Positions 43,485 to 53,121 of a stretch of 64,000 nt of DNA are shown here, piece by piece. Position numbers and translations under genes: made by a program. The notes under the pieces are model-generated. The model saw nothing but the letters and a program-made list of their open reading frames with translations, had not been told where the DNA came from and did not search any database. Within the stretch, counting starts at the first letter, position 1, and each line of letters starts with the position of its first letter. The stretch is from Paradevosia shaoguanensis (GTDB taxonomy: Bacteria; Pseudomonadota; Alphaproteobacteria; Rhizobiales; Devosiaceae): assembly GCF_016801025.1 (NCBI RefSeq), contig NZ_CP068983.1:2039888-2103887 (forward strand), written 5' to 3'.

Positions 43485-44396
43485 CTATTCGGCGGCGACC
43501 TTGAAACCGTCGATGAGGGCGGTGTGGAGGCCCATCTTGGCAAGGGCGTCGAGGAACCCTTCGCCGATATCCTCGCGATCGAGCGCATAGGCGACATTGG
43601 CGGTGAGGAACCCGATCTTGGAGCCGCAGTCGAAGGACTGGCCTTCGTATTTGACGCCGAAGAAGGGTTGCGTGCCCATCAGGCTCTGCATGGCGTCGGT
43701 GAGCTGGATTTCCCCGCCCGCGCCGCGTGGCTGGTCGGCCAGGAGCGAGAAGACTTCCGGCTGGAGAATGTAGCGTCCTGAAATGATGAGGTTCGAAGGC
43801 GCGTCCTTGGGGGCGGGCTTTTCCACCATATTGGTGATGCGGAAGCCGCTATCCTCGCCTGCGCCGCGGCCGATTACGCCATAGGACGAGACCTCCTGGC
43901 GCGGCACTTCCTCGACGGCGATGACGTTGCCGCCCGATTCCTCGTAGGTTTCCATCATCTGCTTGAGCACGCCGCGGCGGCCCTTGAACAGCATGTCGGG
44001 CAGCAAGAGCGCGAACGGCTCGTTGCCCACGATCTCGCGCGCGCACCACACGGCGTGACCCAGGCCCAGCGGCTCCTGCTGGCGCGTGAAGCTCGTGCGG
44101 CCGGCCGAGGGCAGGTCCTTGCGCAGCTCGGCGAGAGCGGCGGTCTTGCCGCGCGCTTCGAGCATGGCCTCGATTTCGAACTGGCGGTCGAAATGGTCTT
44201 CGATCACCCCTTTGTTGCGTCCTGTCACGAATACGAAGTGGGTGATTCCCGCCTCGCGCGCTTCGTCGACCGCATATTGGATGAGGGGGCGATCCACGAC
44301 CGTCAGCATTTCCTTGGGCATGGCCTTGGTGGCCGGCAGGAATCGCGTGCCCAGGCCTGCCACCGGGAAGACGGCAGTCTTTACTGCTTTCGCCAT
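43485..44396 (-). CDS. galU: UTP-glucose-1-phosphate uridylyltransferase (GalU/ExoN)
   Basis: 303 aa. It makes UDP-glucose, the sugar donor for the EPS. The nucleotidyltransferase motif [21 protein letters not shown] is exact, with later [14 protein letters not shown] and [17 protein letters not shown]. The ATG at 44396 follows AGGAGAAAG. In the exo context it corresponds to exoN. It is convergent with exoP. Confidence 0.93.
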   Translation of the reverse strand: MAKAVKTAVFPVAGLGTRFLPATKAMPKEMLTVVDRPLIQYAVDEAREAGITHFVFVTGRNKGVIEDHFDRQFEIEAMLEARGKTAALAELRKDLPSAGRTSFTRQQEPLGLGHAVWCAREIVGNEPFALLLPDMLFKGRRGVLKQMMETYEESGGNVIAVEEVPRQEVSSYGVIGRGAGEDSGFRITNMVEKPAPKDAPSNLIISGRYILQPEVFSLLADQPRGAGGEIQLTDAMQSLMGTQPFFGVKYEGQSFDCGSKIGFLTANVAYALDREDIGEGFLDALAKMGLHTALIDGFKVAAE

Positions 44397-44852
44397 GGCT
44401 TTCTCCTGATTGTAGGTAAGTCACACGCGAAGTGGACCATGCGGCTGCAAGTCGAGCCAGCCGAAAATATATCCCGCTATGCATAGCTCGATTGCATTTC
44501 TGCTGTTGAGTTGTTTTGCCCAATTTTCGTGCAACCGTCACACGATTGCCATCACGCCGACATGGAGCGCACCGCGTTCTGAGCAGTATTGGCCTTTAAA
44601 ACGCCAGTCACGCGCCCGTTACAACGTCGCGCCGCAAGTAAAACGCGTTGCGACCTCTCTGCGACCCATCGATCCCGCCGCTGGCCGCTACGCAGTCGTG
44701 ATCGTCCCGGGCATTTCCATACCGGCGTGAGGGGTGTATTTACGCGGGTAACGATAGAAGGGGCATAGCGCCGGTCAGCGGCGGCAGGTTGGTAGCCCGA
44801 ACGGTCTTTCGGTTGCGGCGGTCGCCATCAGAGGCGGCACGGGAGGATTTCC
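44397..44852. other. Intergenic region upstream of galU; no gene seen
   Basis: About 455 nt, less GC-rich than its surroundings (around 44460-44560), as expected for promoters. A perfect 12-bp palindrome GCTATGCATAGC lies at 44476-44487. No supported reading frame was found. Confidence 0.5.
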
Positions 44853-45035
44853 TTGGACGGAGACAGGCAGGAAGATGGCCGGGCGGGCAAGGTCCCGCTG
44901 GTTGCGCCGCCTGCGGCTGGGGAACGTTCGCCTTTCCCCTGGCCGTGGGGATTGGTGGCGATCGGCGTCATGGCCCTGGCCTGGGTTGGCATCTACCTGA
45001 TGTGGAACGGGATTGTGTTCCTCTTCGCCAAATAG
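44853..45035 (+). CDS. Small single-pass membrane protein
   Basis: 60 aa. A charged N-terminus (DGDRQEDGRAGK) is followed by PFPWPWGLVAIGVMALAWVG and a second hydrophobic stretch IYLMWNGIVFLF. It starts with TTG at 44853, 6 nt after GGGAGG. It has its own terminator just downstream. The family is not recognised; position suggests an accessory EPS or unrelated small protein. Confidence 0.55.
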   Translation: MDGDRQEDGRAGKVPLVAPPAAGERSPFPWPWGLVAIGVMALAWVGIYLMWNGIVFLFAK

Positions 45036-45050
45036 GGCGAAGCGCGTTTT
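45023..45050 (+). terminator. Rho-independent terminator after the small membrane protein
   Basis: CTTCGCC (45023-45029) pairs with GGCGAAG (45036-45042); a short CGCG and then TTTT follow. The stop codon of the small gene lies in the loop. Confidence 0.6.
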
Positions 45051-45451
45051 ACGCTATTGGGCTCCGGCATTATTGGGCGGGAGCTTCCGCTGCCCAAGCC
45101 TTGGGCAGGCAAACCAGTAAAGACGGCTGCAAGCGCTTCGGACTACTTGAGCGCCCTGATTTGCGCCGCAGCAGCACCCCTGTTTTCGGCGTTTTTTTGG
45201 CAAAGCCCCGCATGACAGCCATGCGTTGAGAACGTTGCCCTCAATTTCCTCCCATGTTTGCCTCTGCGCATGCCGAGCAGCCATTTGCGCCGCCGGCAAG
45301 GGCGCCCCGGGGCAGCAAGCAAGACCGGGTGCCATCCCTACGAACGAGTGAGACTGGAGTCGTCTGGGCGCAGCGCGTCCGCGATCCCTTCCGCACGTCG
45401 TCAGACTAATAGAGCAGGCCCGCAAGAGGCCTGCATTCAAGGTGAGGCGTC
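45051..45451. other. exoY upstream region; no gene seen
   Basis: About 400 nt that must hold the exoY operon promoter. No convincing reading frame and no strong palindrome was found. Confidence 0.45.
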
Positions 45452-46123
45452 ATGTCTATCATCAACGCTGAAATGGGTTCATCGAGTACGCCCTCCAATG
45501 CGGGCATCCCGCGCGGCGGTACGGCCAAGCGGGCCTTCGATATCGTGGCGGCTTCCGCCATGCTGGTCTTCGCGCTTCCGGCCATGTTCTTCATCGCGGT
45601 CTTCCTGTTCTCGACCGATCGCGGTCCCATCGTCTTCTCCCATGAGCGCGTGGGCCATAACGGCAGGCGCTTCCGGTGCCTCAAGTTCAGGTCGATGGTG
45701 GTGGATTCCCAGGAGGCTCTGCGACGGCACCTCGAGGCCTCGCCGCAGGCGCGGGCCGAGTGGGAGGCCAGCCAGAAGCTCACCGACGATCCGCGCATCA
45801 CGCCCATCGGCAGGTTCCTGCGCGCCACCAGCCTCGACGAGCTTCCCCAGCTCATCAACGTCATCCGCGGCGACATGAGCCTCGTCGGACCCCGCCCGAT
45901 CGTCGAGGACGAGGTCGCGCGCTATGCCGAGGAAATCCAGCATTATGCCGCCGTCCGCCCCGGCATTACCGGCCTCTGGCAGGTGAGCGGGCGCAGCGAT
46001 GTCGATTACGACCAGCGCGTCCAGCTCGACACCCGCTATGTGCGCGAATGGTCGTTCGCCGGCGACATCGTCATCCTCGTCAAGACAGTCAAGGTCGTCC
46101 TGTTGCGCACAGGCAGCCGATAA
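45452..46123 (+). CDS. exoY: ExoY-type undecaprenyl-phosphate sugar phosphotransferase
   Basis: 223 aa. An N-terminal membrane helix (KRAFDIVAASAMLVFALPAM) is followed by the bacterial sugar transferase domain: GHNGRRFRCLKFRSM, SLDELPQLINVIRGDMSLVG with PRP, and GITGLWQVSGR. It loads the first sugar (galactose in succinoglycan) on the lipid carrier. Its length is typical of ExoY, which lacks the extra N-terminal helices of WbaP. First gene of the second exo operon. Confidence 0.92.
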   Translation: MSIINAEMGSSSTPSNAGIPRGGTAKRAFDIVAASAMLVFALPAMFFIAVFLFSTDRGPIVFSHERVGHNGRRFRCLKFRSMVVDSQEALRRHLEASPQARAEWEASQKLTDDPRITPIGRFLRATSLDELPQLINVIRGDMSLVGPRPIVEDEVARYAEEIQHYAAVRPGITGLWQVSGRSDVDYDQRVQLDTRYVREWSFAGDIVILVKTVKVVLLRTGSR

Positions 46124-46136
46124 GGGAGAGCGCAAA

Positions 46137-46514
46137 ATGGTTCTTCTTACCCTCAGACCGCGCGCCTTTCGCACCCGCAATCCCGGGCGCGACGCCGAGA
46201 CCGACACGGCGCGCTTCGAAACCATCCGCAACGCCATCTCCATGGCGCTCGAAGATGCCCGCCGCGAACGCGACGGGCTGCAGCAGCGGATCGACATGCA
46301 TTATGCCCAGGCGGCCACCGTGCTCGACAATTCGGATGATTACGCCGCGCGTGATCCGCATGACGAAGCCATGATCCGCAGTGCGGAGCAGAACGCCTCG
46401 AACGGTCGCAAGCGGCTCGTGCAGCTCGACAATCAGATCCAGCAGCTCAACCGCCTTCTCTCCGAGGTCGACGGCACCGCCCAGCCGCAGACCGATGCGG
46501 GCGCGCTTGCCTGA
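46137..46514 (+). CDS. Hypothetical coiled-coil protein in the exo operon
   Basis: 125 aa, no signal peptide. The middle (about 25-110) is strongly helical and charged with heptad-like spacing (RRERDGLQQRIDMHYAQ; KRLVQLDNQIQQLNRLLSEV). AAGGGAGAG precedes the ATG. It lies between exoY and exoO, 13 nt from exoY. I do not recognise the family. Confidence 0.7.
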   Translation: MVLLTLRPRAFRTRNPGRDAETDTARFETIRNAISMALEDARRERDGLQQRIDMHYAQAATVLDNSDDYAARDPHDEAMIRSAEQNASNGRKRLVQLDNQIQQLNRLLSEVDGTAQPQTDAGALA

Positions 46515-46539
46515 AATCCGTTCCGGAGTGAGCGAGAGC

Positions 46540-47718
46540 ATGCACCCTCACGACCGGGCGCCGCTGGTTTCGGTGGTGATGGCCAATTTTGAGGCGGGCG
46601 ACAGGATCGTCCCCGCTCTGCGTTCGGTGCTGGGTCAGACGATGGGCGACCTCGAAATCATCGTCAGCGACGATGCCTCGCGCGACCATAGCCTCGCCCA
46701 TGTGCGCCAGATGATGGCGCACGATCCCCGCATCCGTCTCGTCACCGCCCCCGAAAATCGCGGCCCCGCCACCTGCCGCAACCGCGCGCTTGAGCTGGCG
46801 CGCGGGCAATGGCTTGCCATCGTCGATTCCGACGACATCATTCATCCCGAACGCCTCGAGCGCCTGCTGGCCGCTGCCGCCCATTATGAGGCCGATATCG
46901 TCGCCGACGATCTTCTGCTCTTTTACGAGGACGGCACCGAGCCCAGCCTCTTTCTCGGCGAGACCGATCGCAGTTTTCGCGTGTCAGCCGAACGCTGGGT
47001 CAGTGCCGGCATCGATGGCTCGCCGGCCCTCGGCTACCTCAAGCCGCTGATCAATGCCGATAGGCTCAGGGCCCCGCGCTACGACGAAAAGCTGCGGATC
47101 GGGGAGGACTACGACCTCATCCTGCGCCTGCTGCTCGCCGGTGCCGACATGGTCGTCATCCCCGAGCCCTTCTATCTCTATCGCCGTCACAGCGGCTCGA
47201 TCTCCCATCGCCTGTCTGCCGGCGACGTCGAAGCGATGATCGCGCGCCAGCTGGCCCTGACCCAGGGCCTCTCGCCCGACGCGAACCTTGCCCGCGCCTT
47301 CGACGCGCGCCTCCGCTCGCTCGAACAGGGCCTCGCCTATGAGCGGCTGGTCGCCAGCATCAAGACCCGGCAATTGGGCATCGCCCTCTCGCTCCTCGCC
47401 AGCGATCCCGGTCATCTGCGCCGCCTCTGGGCCTCATTCTCCGAAGGCCGCGACCGCAGGCAGTCTCCGCCTGCTCCCGGACCTTCCCCGGTTCTGACGC
47501 TCGGCGAGCGCGGCGAGGTCGCTGTCCCCGGCTACGTACCGATAAACGCCACCGACTGGGATGCCCCGACCTCGCGCCGCTTCTGGCGCGATCTGGCCGC
47601 CCGACGCGGCGCCGGTCCCGTCCGCTGCATCCCGCTCGATGACGCGGGCGCCTATGCCGCCGGCTTCATCCCCGAAGCCGAGGTCGCAGCGGCCGAAACC
47701 CTGCGGGAGGCGTCATGA
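46540..47718 (+). CDS. exoO: ExoO-type glycosyltransferase (family 2)
   Basis: 392 aa. A GT-A domain starts PLVSVVMANFEAGDRIVPALRSVL with VSDDASRDHS and the VDSDDIIHPERLE metal site, then LRIGEDYDLILRLLLAG. The last ~90 residues form an extra tail of low similarity. An in-frame GTG at 46528 is a possible earlier start. It is called ExoO from its sequence pattern and place in the operon. Confidence 0.8.
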   Translation: MHPHDRAPLVSVVMANFEAGDRIVPALRSVLGQTMGDLEIIVSDDASRDHSLAHVRQMMAHDPRIRLVTAPENRGPATCRNRALELARGQWLAIVDSDDIIHPERLERLLAAAAHYEADIVADDLLLFYEDGTEPSLFLGETDRSFRVSAERWVSAGIDGSPALGYLKPLINADRLRAPRYDEKLRIGEDYDLILRLLLAGADMVVIPEPFYLYRRHSGSISHRLSAGDVEAMIARQLALTQGLSPDANLARAFDARLRSLEQGLAYERLVASIKTRQLGIALSLLASDPGHLRRLWASFSEGRDRRQSPPAPGPSPVLTLGERGEVAVPGYVPINATDWDAPTSRRFWRDLAARRGAGPVRCIPLDDAGAYAAGFIPEAEVAAAETLREAS

Positions 47719-49004
47719 CCGAGTTGCCGGATCGCCTGACCTTCAACCTCGCCACGGTCCTTACCTTCGGCGCCTTCGCGGCGCTGGTGCTCAATGCCAT
47801 GTTCGGACCGCTGGCTGCGCTCACCTTCATGGTCTGCGGGCTGCTGCTCATCGTCAGCAATCCGCACCAGAGCCTCGATAGCCTGCGTCGCTGGTGGTTC
47901 GTGCTGCTCTTGCCGGCCTATTGCATGCTGACCGCTCTCTGGTCGCAATATCCCTCCAATTCGCTGCGCTATGGCGTGCAGCTGATGTTCACGGCCGTGG
48001 TCGCCGTCATCATCACGGGCCGGCTCTCGACCGCCACGCTCATGCGCATGATGTTCATTGTCTACGGTATCGGCGTCCTCGCCAGCATTCTGGTCGGCAA
48101 GACCGGCGCGGGCGGGGCGTGGCTCGGCGTCTTCGGCAGCAAGAACGCCTTTGCCGCCCATATTGCCGTCTTCGTCCTCATCGCCGTTGCCGTTGCCGCC
48201 GACCGCAATTCCCACTGGGTGCTGCGCCTTGCCGGCATTGCCGGTGCATTGGCCTCGGGGCCGCTCCTCATCCTCGCCCAATCGGCCGGCGCCACGCTCA
48301 TGGTCGTGCCCTGCCTCGGCATCATCCTTCTTACGCTGCTCACCACCCGGCTCCCGGGCACGCAGAAGCTCTTCGTCCTCGTCATGCTCGGCATCGTCGC
48401 CGCCGCGCTCGTGCTGCTGGTCATCGTGGCCGGCGATACTCTCCTCGCCGAAGTGCTCGAAGGCTCGGGCAAGGATCCGACCCTTACCGGCCGCACCGAT
48501 CTCTGGGCCACCGGCCTGAGCTACATCGCAGAACGTCCGCTGCAGGGCCTGGGCTACCGCTCGTTCTGGGTCATCGGCTTTGCCCCTGCCGAAGAGCTCT
48601 GGGCGATGTTCGACGTGCCGGCAGGCGCCGGGTTCAACTTCCACAACACCTATATCTCTAACGCCGTCGAGATCGGCCTCATTGGCCTCTCGATGCAGAT
48701 TGTCCTCATCTATGGCGGCGCCATCCTCATGGCCGCCTACACCTTTGCGCGCCCCAATGCCGCCAATGCACTGCTCCTGGCGCTGCAGGTGCTGATGATC
48801 CTGCGCAGCTTTATCGAGGTGGAGGTGTTCTTCGAATTCTCCATCCGCTCGATCATGGGCATCGCCACCTTCATCTACGCCGCGGCGGGTCTTCTCGCCC
48901 TGCGTCGGCAAGCTGCGCATGCGCAGCGGCAAACTCCGAAAGGACTCATGAGCCATGCCCGAATTCCAGCCCGGCCTCGTTCATATCCGCACGCCAACCT
49001 ATAA
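47715..49004 (+). CDS. exoQ: ExoQ-type EPS polymerase (O-antigen ligase/Wzy-like)
   Basis: 429 aa with about 11 membrane helices and the Wzy_C signature region: LTGRTDLWATGLSYIAERPLQGLGY (in two parts) and FHNTYISNAVEIGLIG, including the conserved HN. It joins repeat units in the periplasm. It overlaps exoO at its start (ATGA) and the next glycosyltransferase by 50 nt at its end. Confidence 0.87.
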   Translation: MTELPDRLTFNLATVLTFGAFAALVLNAMFGPLAALTFMVCGLLLIVSNPHQSLDSLRRWWFVLLLPAYCMLTALWSQYPSNSLRYGVQLMFTAVVAVIITGRLSTATLMRMMFIVYGIGVLASILVGKTGAGGAWLGVFGSKNAFAAHIAVFVLIAVAVAADRNSHWVLRLAGIAGALASGPLLILAQSAGATLMVVPCLGIILLTLLTTRLPGTQKLFVLVMLGIVAAALVLLVIVAGDTLLAEVLEGSGKDPTLTGRTDLWATGLSYIAERPLQGLGYRSFWVIGFAPAEELWAMFDVPAGAGFNFHNTYISNAVEIGLIGLSMQIVLIYGGAILMAAYTFARPNAANALLLALQVLMILRSFIEVEVFFEFSIRSIMGIATFIYAAAGLLALRRQAAHAQRQTPKGLMSHARIPARPRSYPHANL

Positions 49005-49962
49005 GCGCCCCGAGGCCCTGGCCCGCGCGCTGCGCTCGATGATCGACCAGACCTGGCCGCACTGGGTCTGCGATGTCTATGACGACGATCCCGGCCAGGC
49101 CGCTCGTCTTGTGGTCGCAGAGCTTGGCGATCCGCGCATCCGCTACACGGCCAATGCCCCCCAGCTTTTCGCCTCGCGCAATATCGACCAGTGCTTCTCG
49201 GCCGATAATCCGCATGGGGCGGAGTTCTTCTGCGTGGTCGAGGACGACAATTTCATCCTGCCAGAATTCTGCGCCGCCAATATCGCGCTCACCCGGGCGC
49301 TCAAGGTCGAGATCGTGCTGCGCAACCAGTTCATCGAAGAGGCGAGCGGCACCGCGCGGGCCTGGCTCAGCGCCGATGGCGTGCTCGATGGCCTCTTCAC
49401 CGAAGGCCTTTATGACGCCGCCGATTTCCGCCTCTCCATGCTGGCCGGCATCGGGGTTTCCAATGGCGGCCTCTTCTGGTCCGTGCGCGCCCGCTCGCCG
49501 CTCGAAATCGGCTATCCCTGCACTGCCACGCTTCAGGAATACCTGCGCACCTATTCGATCGCCGAGCCGGTCTATGTCGCCATGGAGTCGCTTGCCGTCT
49601 GGGCCGAGAATGGCGAGCAGACCACCCGCAATTCCGAGTTGAGCGCCAACTATCTGCGCCGCGAACTCGATCTCAAGCGCGCGGTACAGGCCCTGCGCCA
49701 GAAGATCTGGTCGGAAGCCACCGTGGCCCAACGCGCCAGCTTCATGACCGATGCCCGCTTCACAGCCCCCATTGCCGTGCGCGCCAACCATGTCGGCAAG
49801 GCATTGGTCGGGGAGGGGCTCAATGCCTATGTGCCGCCCGCCGAGGCTCTTCGCCTGCGTGCCCGCGGCCTTGCAATCCGCCTCCTCGGCCGGCTGACCC
49901 CGGACTTTGCCGATTTCGTCGCCTCGCGCGACAAGCTGCACCGGACGGCTGCCCGCGCATGA
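48955..49962 (+). CDS. Glycosyltransferase family 2, EPS locus
   Basis: 335 aa. N-terminal HIRTPTYKRPEALARALRSM followed by VYDDDPG and the VVEDDNFILPEF metal site show a GT-A fold. No membrane segment is seen. It is the sixth glycosyltransferase of the locus. I cannot equate it safely with ExoU or ExoW. It starts inside the end of exoQ and overlaps exoT by 4 nt. Confidence 0.82.
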   Translation: MPEFQPGLVHIRTPTYKRPEALARALRSMIDQTWPHWVCDVYDDDPGQAARLVVAELGDPRIRYTANAPQLFASRNIDQCFSADNPHGAEFFCVVEDDNFILPEFCAANIALTRALKVEIVLRNQFIEEASGTARAWLSADGVLDGLFTEGLYDAADFRLSMLAGIGVSNGGLFWSVRARSPLEIGYPCTATLQEYLRTYSIAEPVYVAMESLAVWAENGEQTTRNSELSANYLRRELDLKRAVQALRQKIWSEATVAQRASFMTDARFTAPIAVRANHVGKALVGEGLNAYVPPAEALRLRARGLAIRLLGRLTPDFADFVASRDKLHRTAARA

Positions 49963-51434
49963 GTGCTCCGGCGGATATCGGCTCCCGGCTCGATCACCTC
50001 AAGACCGGCCGGGCCTCGGCCGCGATCAAGGGCACGCTCTGGTCGCTGGCAGGCAGCTTCGCGCCGGCCGCGATGGGCTTTCTCGTCTTCCTCGTCACCT
50101 CGCGGGTCCTGAGCCCCGGCGAATTCGGCATCGTCGCCTTCGCCGCCAGCATCAGCACGGCCGGCCTCGCCATCGCCCCCGCCGGCTTTCGCGAAGCCCT
50201 GATCCAGCGCGAAACCATCTCCTCGCGTCATCTCGATACCGTCTTCTGGCTCTGCATCGGAGCGGCGCTCCTCATCTATGCCGGGCTCTGCATCGCCACG
50301 CCCTTCATTGCCGGCGCTACCGGGGAAGCGCCGCTCAATGCGCTCATCCCCTTCATCGCCGCCCGCATCATCTTCGACATGGCGGCAGCCGTCCCCAATG
50401 CGCTCCTCGTGCGCACCATGTCCTTCCGCATGCTGGCGCTGCGCACCACGACTGCCTCGATCGTGGCGGCCGTCGTCTGCATGGGCCTTATCTGGCTGGG
50501 TTTCGGTCTCTGGGCGCTCGCCGCCTCGCAACTGGCCAGTTCGATCGCCACCTGTATCGGCGCACTCGTGGCCGCGCGCTGGCTACCCGGCCTGCGCTTC
50601 GATTGGCGGGCCCTGCGCGAGCTGCGCGCCTTCGGTCTCTTTTCGACCGGCAACCACTTCATCACCACGATCAACCTCGACCAGATGCTGATCGGGGCCT
50701 TGCTCGGTCCGGCCTGGCTCGGTCTCTACGGCTTCGCCCGCCGCATCTTCCAGATCTTGAGCGATCTCATTTCCGGCGCGCTCAACCTCGTCTCTTATTC
50801 GCTGCTCTCCTCCATGCAGCGCGAGCCCGAGAAGCGCCGCGACGCCTATCTCCTTGGCACCTTCGCCTCTTCGGTCGTGGCCTTCCCGATCTTTACCGGC
50901 CTCATCCTCGTGGCCCGCGATCTCATCCCCTTCGCCTTCGGCGCGCAATGGATCGAGGCGGTGCCGGTGGTGCAGGCCTTCGCGATCCTGGGCGTCCTCA
51001 CCGCCGTCGGCATCCTCCAGGCCTCGCTCATCCGCAGCCAGGGCCAGGCTGATATCTGGCTCTACTACATGCTGGCCAAGCAGGCGGTCACGGTCCTCTA
51101 CATCTTCCTCTTTTCGCGCTGGGGCATCGGGGCGCTCAGCCTGTCGCTCGTCGCGCTCAACATCGTCATGTGGCTGCCCACGGTCGATATGGTGGCGCGG
51201 CTCCTCGATATCTCGATCCCCGCCTATCTCGGCTCCTTCACGGTGCCGGTGGCCGCCACGCTCGTCATGTGGGGAATTGGCTGGCTGGTCCAGTCCAGTC
51301 TTGCCGATGCGGAGATCTGGCTGCGGCTCGTCGCAACGATAGGCGCCGCAGCCATCAGCTACGGCGCCGTCGTGCTGCTCCTCGGCCGCAGTCAGCTCGA
51401 AACGCTGCTCGGTTTCGTGCGCCGGCGGCGCTAG
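49959..51434 (+). CDS. exoT: ExoT-type EPS flippase (Wzx family)
   Basis: 491 aa with about 12-14 membrane helices, Polysacc_synt (MATE/Wzx) superfamily. The N-terminus has GTLWSLAGSFAPAAMGFLVF and the middle NHFITTINLDQMLIGALLG. It flips the lipid-linked repeat unit to the periplasm. It is the last gene of the plus-strand operon and overlaps convergent exoV by 4 nt. Confidence 0.87.
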   Translation: MSAPADIGSRLDHLKTGRASAAIKGTLWSLAGSFAPAAMGFLVFLVTSRVLSPGEFGIVAFAASISTAGLAIAPAGFREALIQRETISSRHLDTVFWLCIGAALLIYAGLCIATPFIAGATGEAPLNALIPFIAARIIFDMAAAVPNALLVRTMSFRMLALRTTTASIVAAVVCMGLIWLGFGLWALAASQLASSIATCIGALVAARWLPGLRFDWRALRELRAFGLFSTGNHFITTINLDQMLIGALLGPAWLGLYGFARRIFQILSDLISGALNLVSYSLLSSMQREPEKRRDAYLLGTFASSVVAFPIFTGLILVARDLIPFAFGAQWIEAVPVVQAFAILGVLTAVGILQASLIRSQGQADIWLYYMLAKQAVTVLYIFLFSRWGIGALSLSLVALNIVMWLPTVDMVARLLDISIPAYLGSFTVPVAATLVMWGIGWLVQSSLADAEIWLRLVATIGAAAISYGAVVLLLGRSQLETLLGFVRRRR

Positions 51435-52324
51435 GCTGCCGCCACGCGACCGCGTACGAAGGCGTCGACCGCTGCGAGCGCCCGCTCGGTAACTTCGGCA
51501 ATCCGCGCATCGCTGCTCAATTGCGGCTCGAGGCTTGCCATCTTCTGGAGGTGCTTGGCCGCGCCGGCGGTCAGCACGCCGTTGGGCAGGGCCGCGAAGG
51601 GCGAGGCGCTGAAACGGCCCACTTTGCCCAGGCGCCCGCCGCGTCCGGTCTGCCCGATATAGTATTCGAGCACGCTTGTGGGCTTGAGCGGGTTGAGCCG
51701 CACGTCCACTTCGAGCGCGCCAGCCCAATCGTGCCATTTGCGATGATGCCCGCCATAGATCGGGCGCGCCCCGATCCAGGGCGTGCGCAGCGCATCGGCG
51801 ACGATGGCGCCATGCATGGCCTCGGTGATCAGCAATTGCGCGCCCTGGATCTGGCTGAGCACCACATCCACCGGCGCCGTCGCATCGATCAGCGTCATCC
51901 CCGCGAGCCGGCAGGCTTCCGCCCAGTCGCCGCGTTCGAGGCTCTCGTAATGGGGCATGAAGCCGATGCCGACGCTGTGGTCGGGCTTGGGCAGCTCCAT
52001 GGCTCGCAGCAGCACCGCGCTGTCGCAGATGGAAAGCCGCGGGTCGATATCGAGCGTGCGGGCGGTGTCGGGGCCGCGCACGAAGCGAATGTCCCAGCTG
52101 CCGTCATGGACATCGGGCAGGCCCATATAGCCGGCATAGCCCGACCCCATCACGTATTTGCGCGACGCCTGGGGCAGGTGGTCGCCGATGATCGAGCCGA
52201 TGCCGACGAAAAGCTCGCTCTCGTCCTCGTCGAGAAATCCCTGGGGCAGCAGGGCGGGCCAGACGTGAAGGTTCAGCTCGTCGCCGAAATTGGGCACCTT
52301 GCCGCGGAAAAATACCAGCTTCAT
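51431..52324 (-). CDS. exoV: ExoV-type polysaccharide pyruvyl transferase
   Basis: 297 aa, PS_pyruv_trans domain. MKLVFFRGKVPNFGDELN at the start and LLITEAMHGAIVADALRTPW (His at about 170) are typical of ExoV/WcaK. It adds a pyruvate ketal to the terminal sugar of the repeat. It abuts exoK (the start follows the exoK stop's neighbourhood on the same strand by gene order exoF-exoK-exoV). Confidence 0.9.
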   Translation of the reverse strand: MKLVFFRGKVPNFGDELNLHVWPALLPQGFLDEDESELFVGIGSIIGDHLPQASRKYVMGSGYAGYMGLPDVHDGSWDIRFVRGPDTARTLDIDPRLSICDSAVLLRAMELPKPDHSVGIGFMPHYESLERGDWAEACRLAGMTLIDATAPVDVVLSQIQGAQLLITEAMHGAIVADALRTPWIGARPIYGGHHRKWHDWAGALEVDVRLNPLKPTSVLEYYIGQTGRGGRLGKVGRFSASPFAALPNGVLTAGAAKHLQKMASLEPQLSSDARIAEVTERALAAVDAFVRGRVAAA

Positions 52325-53110
52325 TCACTTGTTCCCTTGCTGACACAGGATCGACCCGTCGAATGCGCAGGTCTGGCCGAGCGGGGTGAAGGCCACCCAG
52401 TCGACATCCATGGCGATCGGTGCGGCTACGGCGGAGAAGGCGCCCATCCAGTCGGTTAGCGTGTCCGACCCCCAGAGACTGAAGAACACCCGTTGCGGGG
52501 TGGTCGGGATGGTCTTGGGGTCGTCCATGGTCCTCACCAGCTTGCCGTCTAGATAGAAGCGGATGCGCTCGGGCTCCCAGGTGAAGGCATAGGTGATGAA
52601 GTCCGAGGCGCTGTCATGGGGCAGGGGTACCGATTGCCCGCTCCCAACCTTGCCGTCTCCACTCTTGCCGTTGACGAAGGTGGTGGTGTCCACCTTGCTG
52701 GTGTCGCGCAGCAGCACCTCGAAGTCGATCTCGTCATGCGGCTTGTTCTGCTGCGGGCCGATATAGGTGAAGAAGGCCGCGTTGAGCCCCGACCCCGCCG
52801 GGGTCTTGAGGCGGGCTTCGTAGGTGCCGTAGCCGAAGGCCGTGCGCGTCTGCAGTTCCCCGCAGCGGAACTGGCGGTCGCCCTTGGGCTGGGGCGCGAA
52901 GCCCACATGCAGCATGCCGCCGCTGGCGCTCACCTGGTCCGCCGACCAGTCGCAGTTCTGGTGCGCGCCGTTGTTCCAGCCGTCCGAGACGTACCAGCGC
53001 TTGGTGTCGAGCGTATCGAAGTCGTCGAAAAACCCCGTCTCCTGCGCCAGTGCCGGGGCGGCCGTCATGGCCAGGCCCGCAAGCGCTGCCAGTTTCGTCA
53101 GGTTTGCCAT
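52325..53110 (-). CDS. exoK: ExoK-type secreted endo-beta-1,3-1,4-glycanase (GH16)
   Basis: 261 aa. A signal peptide ends PALAQ, followed by a GH16 domain with catalytic motif DEIDFE (nucleophile and acid/base glutamates near 126-130) and SDGWNNGAHQNCDW near the start. It trims the EPS outside the cell. The ATG at 53110 has GGAG 8 nt upstream; an ATG at 53122 overlapping the exoF stop lacks a ribosome binding site. Confidence 0.9.
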   Translation of the reverse strand: MANLTKLAALAGLAMTAAPALAQETGFFDDFDTLDTKRWYVSDGWNNGAHQNCDWSADQVSASGGMLHVGFAPQPKGDRQFRCGELQTRTAFGYGTYEARLKTPAGSGLNAAFFTYIGPQQNKPHDEIDFEVLLRDTSKVDTTTFVNGKSGDGKVGSGQSVPLPHDSASDFITYAFTWEPERIRFYLDGKLVRTMDDPKTIPTTPQRVFFSLWGSDTLTDWMGAFSAVAAPIAMDVDWVAFTPLGQTCAFDGSILCQQGNK

Positions 53111-53121
53111 GCTGTTCTCCA

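Noticed and set aside
41057-43597. An 846-codon open frame on the minus strand opposite exoP
   Set aside because: It lies entirely antisense to ExoP, whose motifs are complete. It has no recognisable domain.
48955-49962. Naming the sixth glycosyltransferase ExoU or ExoW
   Set aside because: Its sequence pattern does not clearly match either one; only the GT2 fold is supported.
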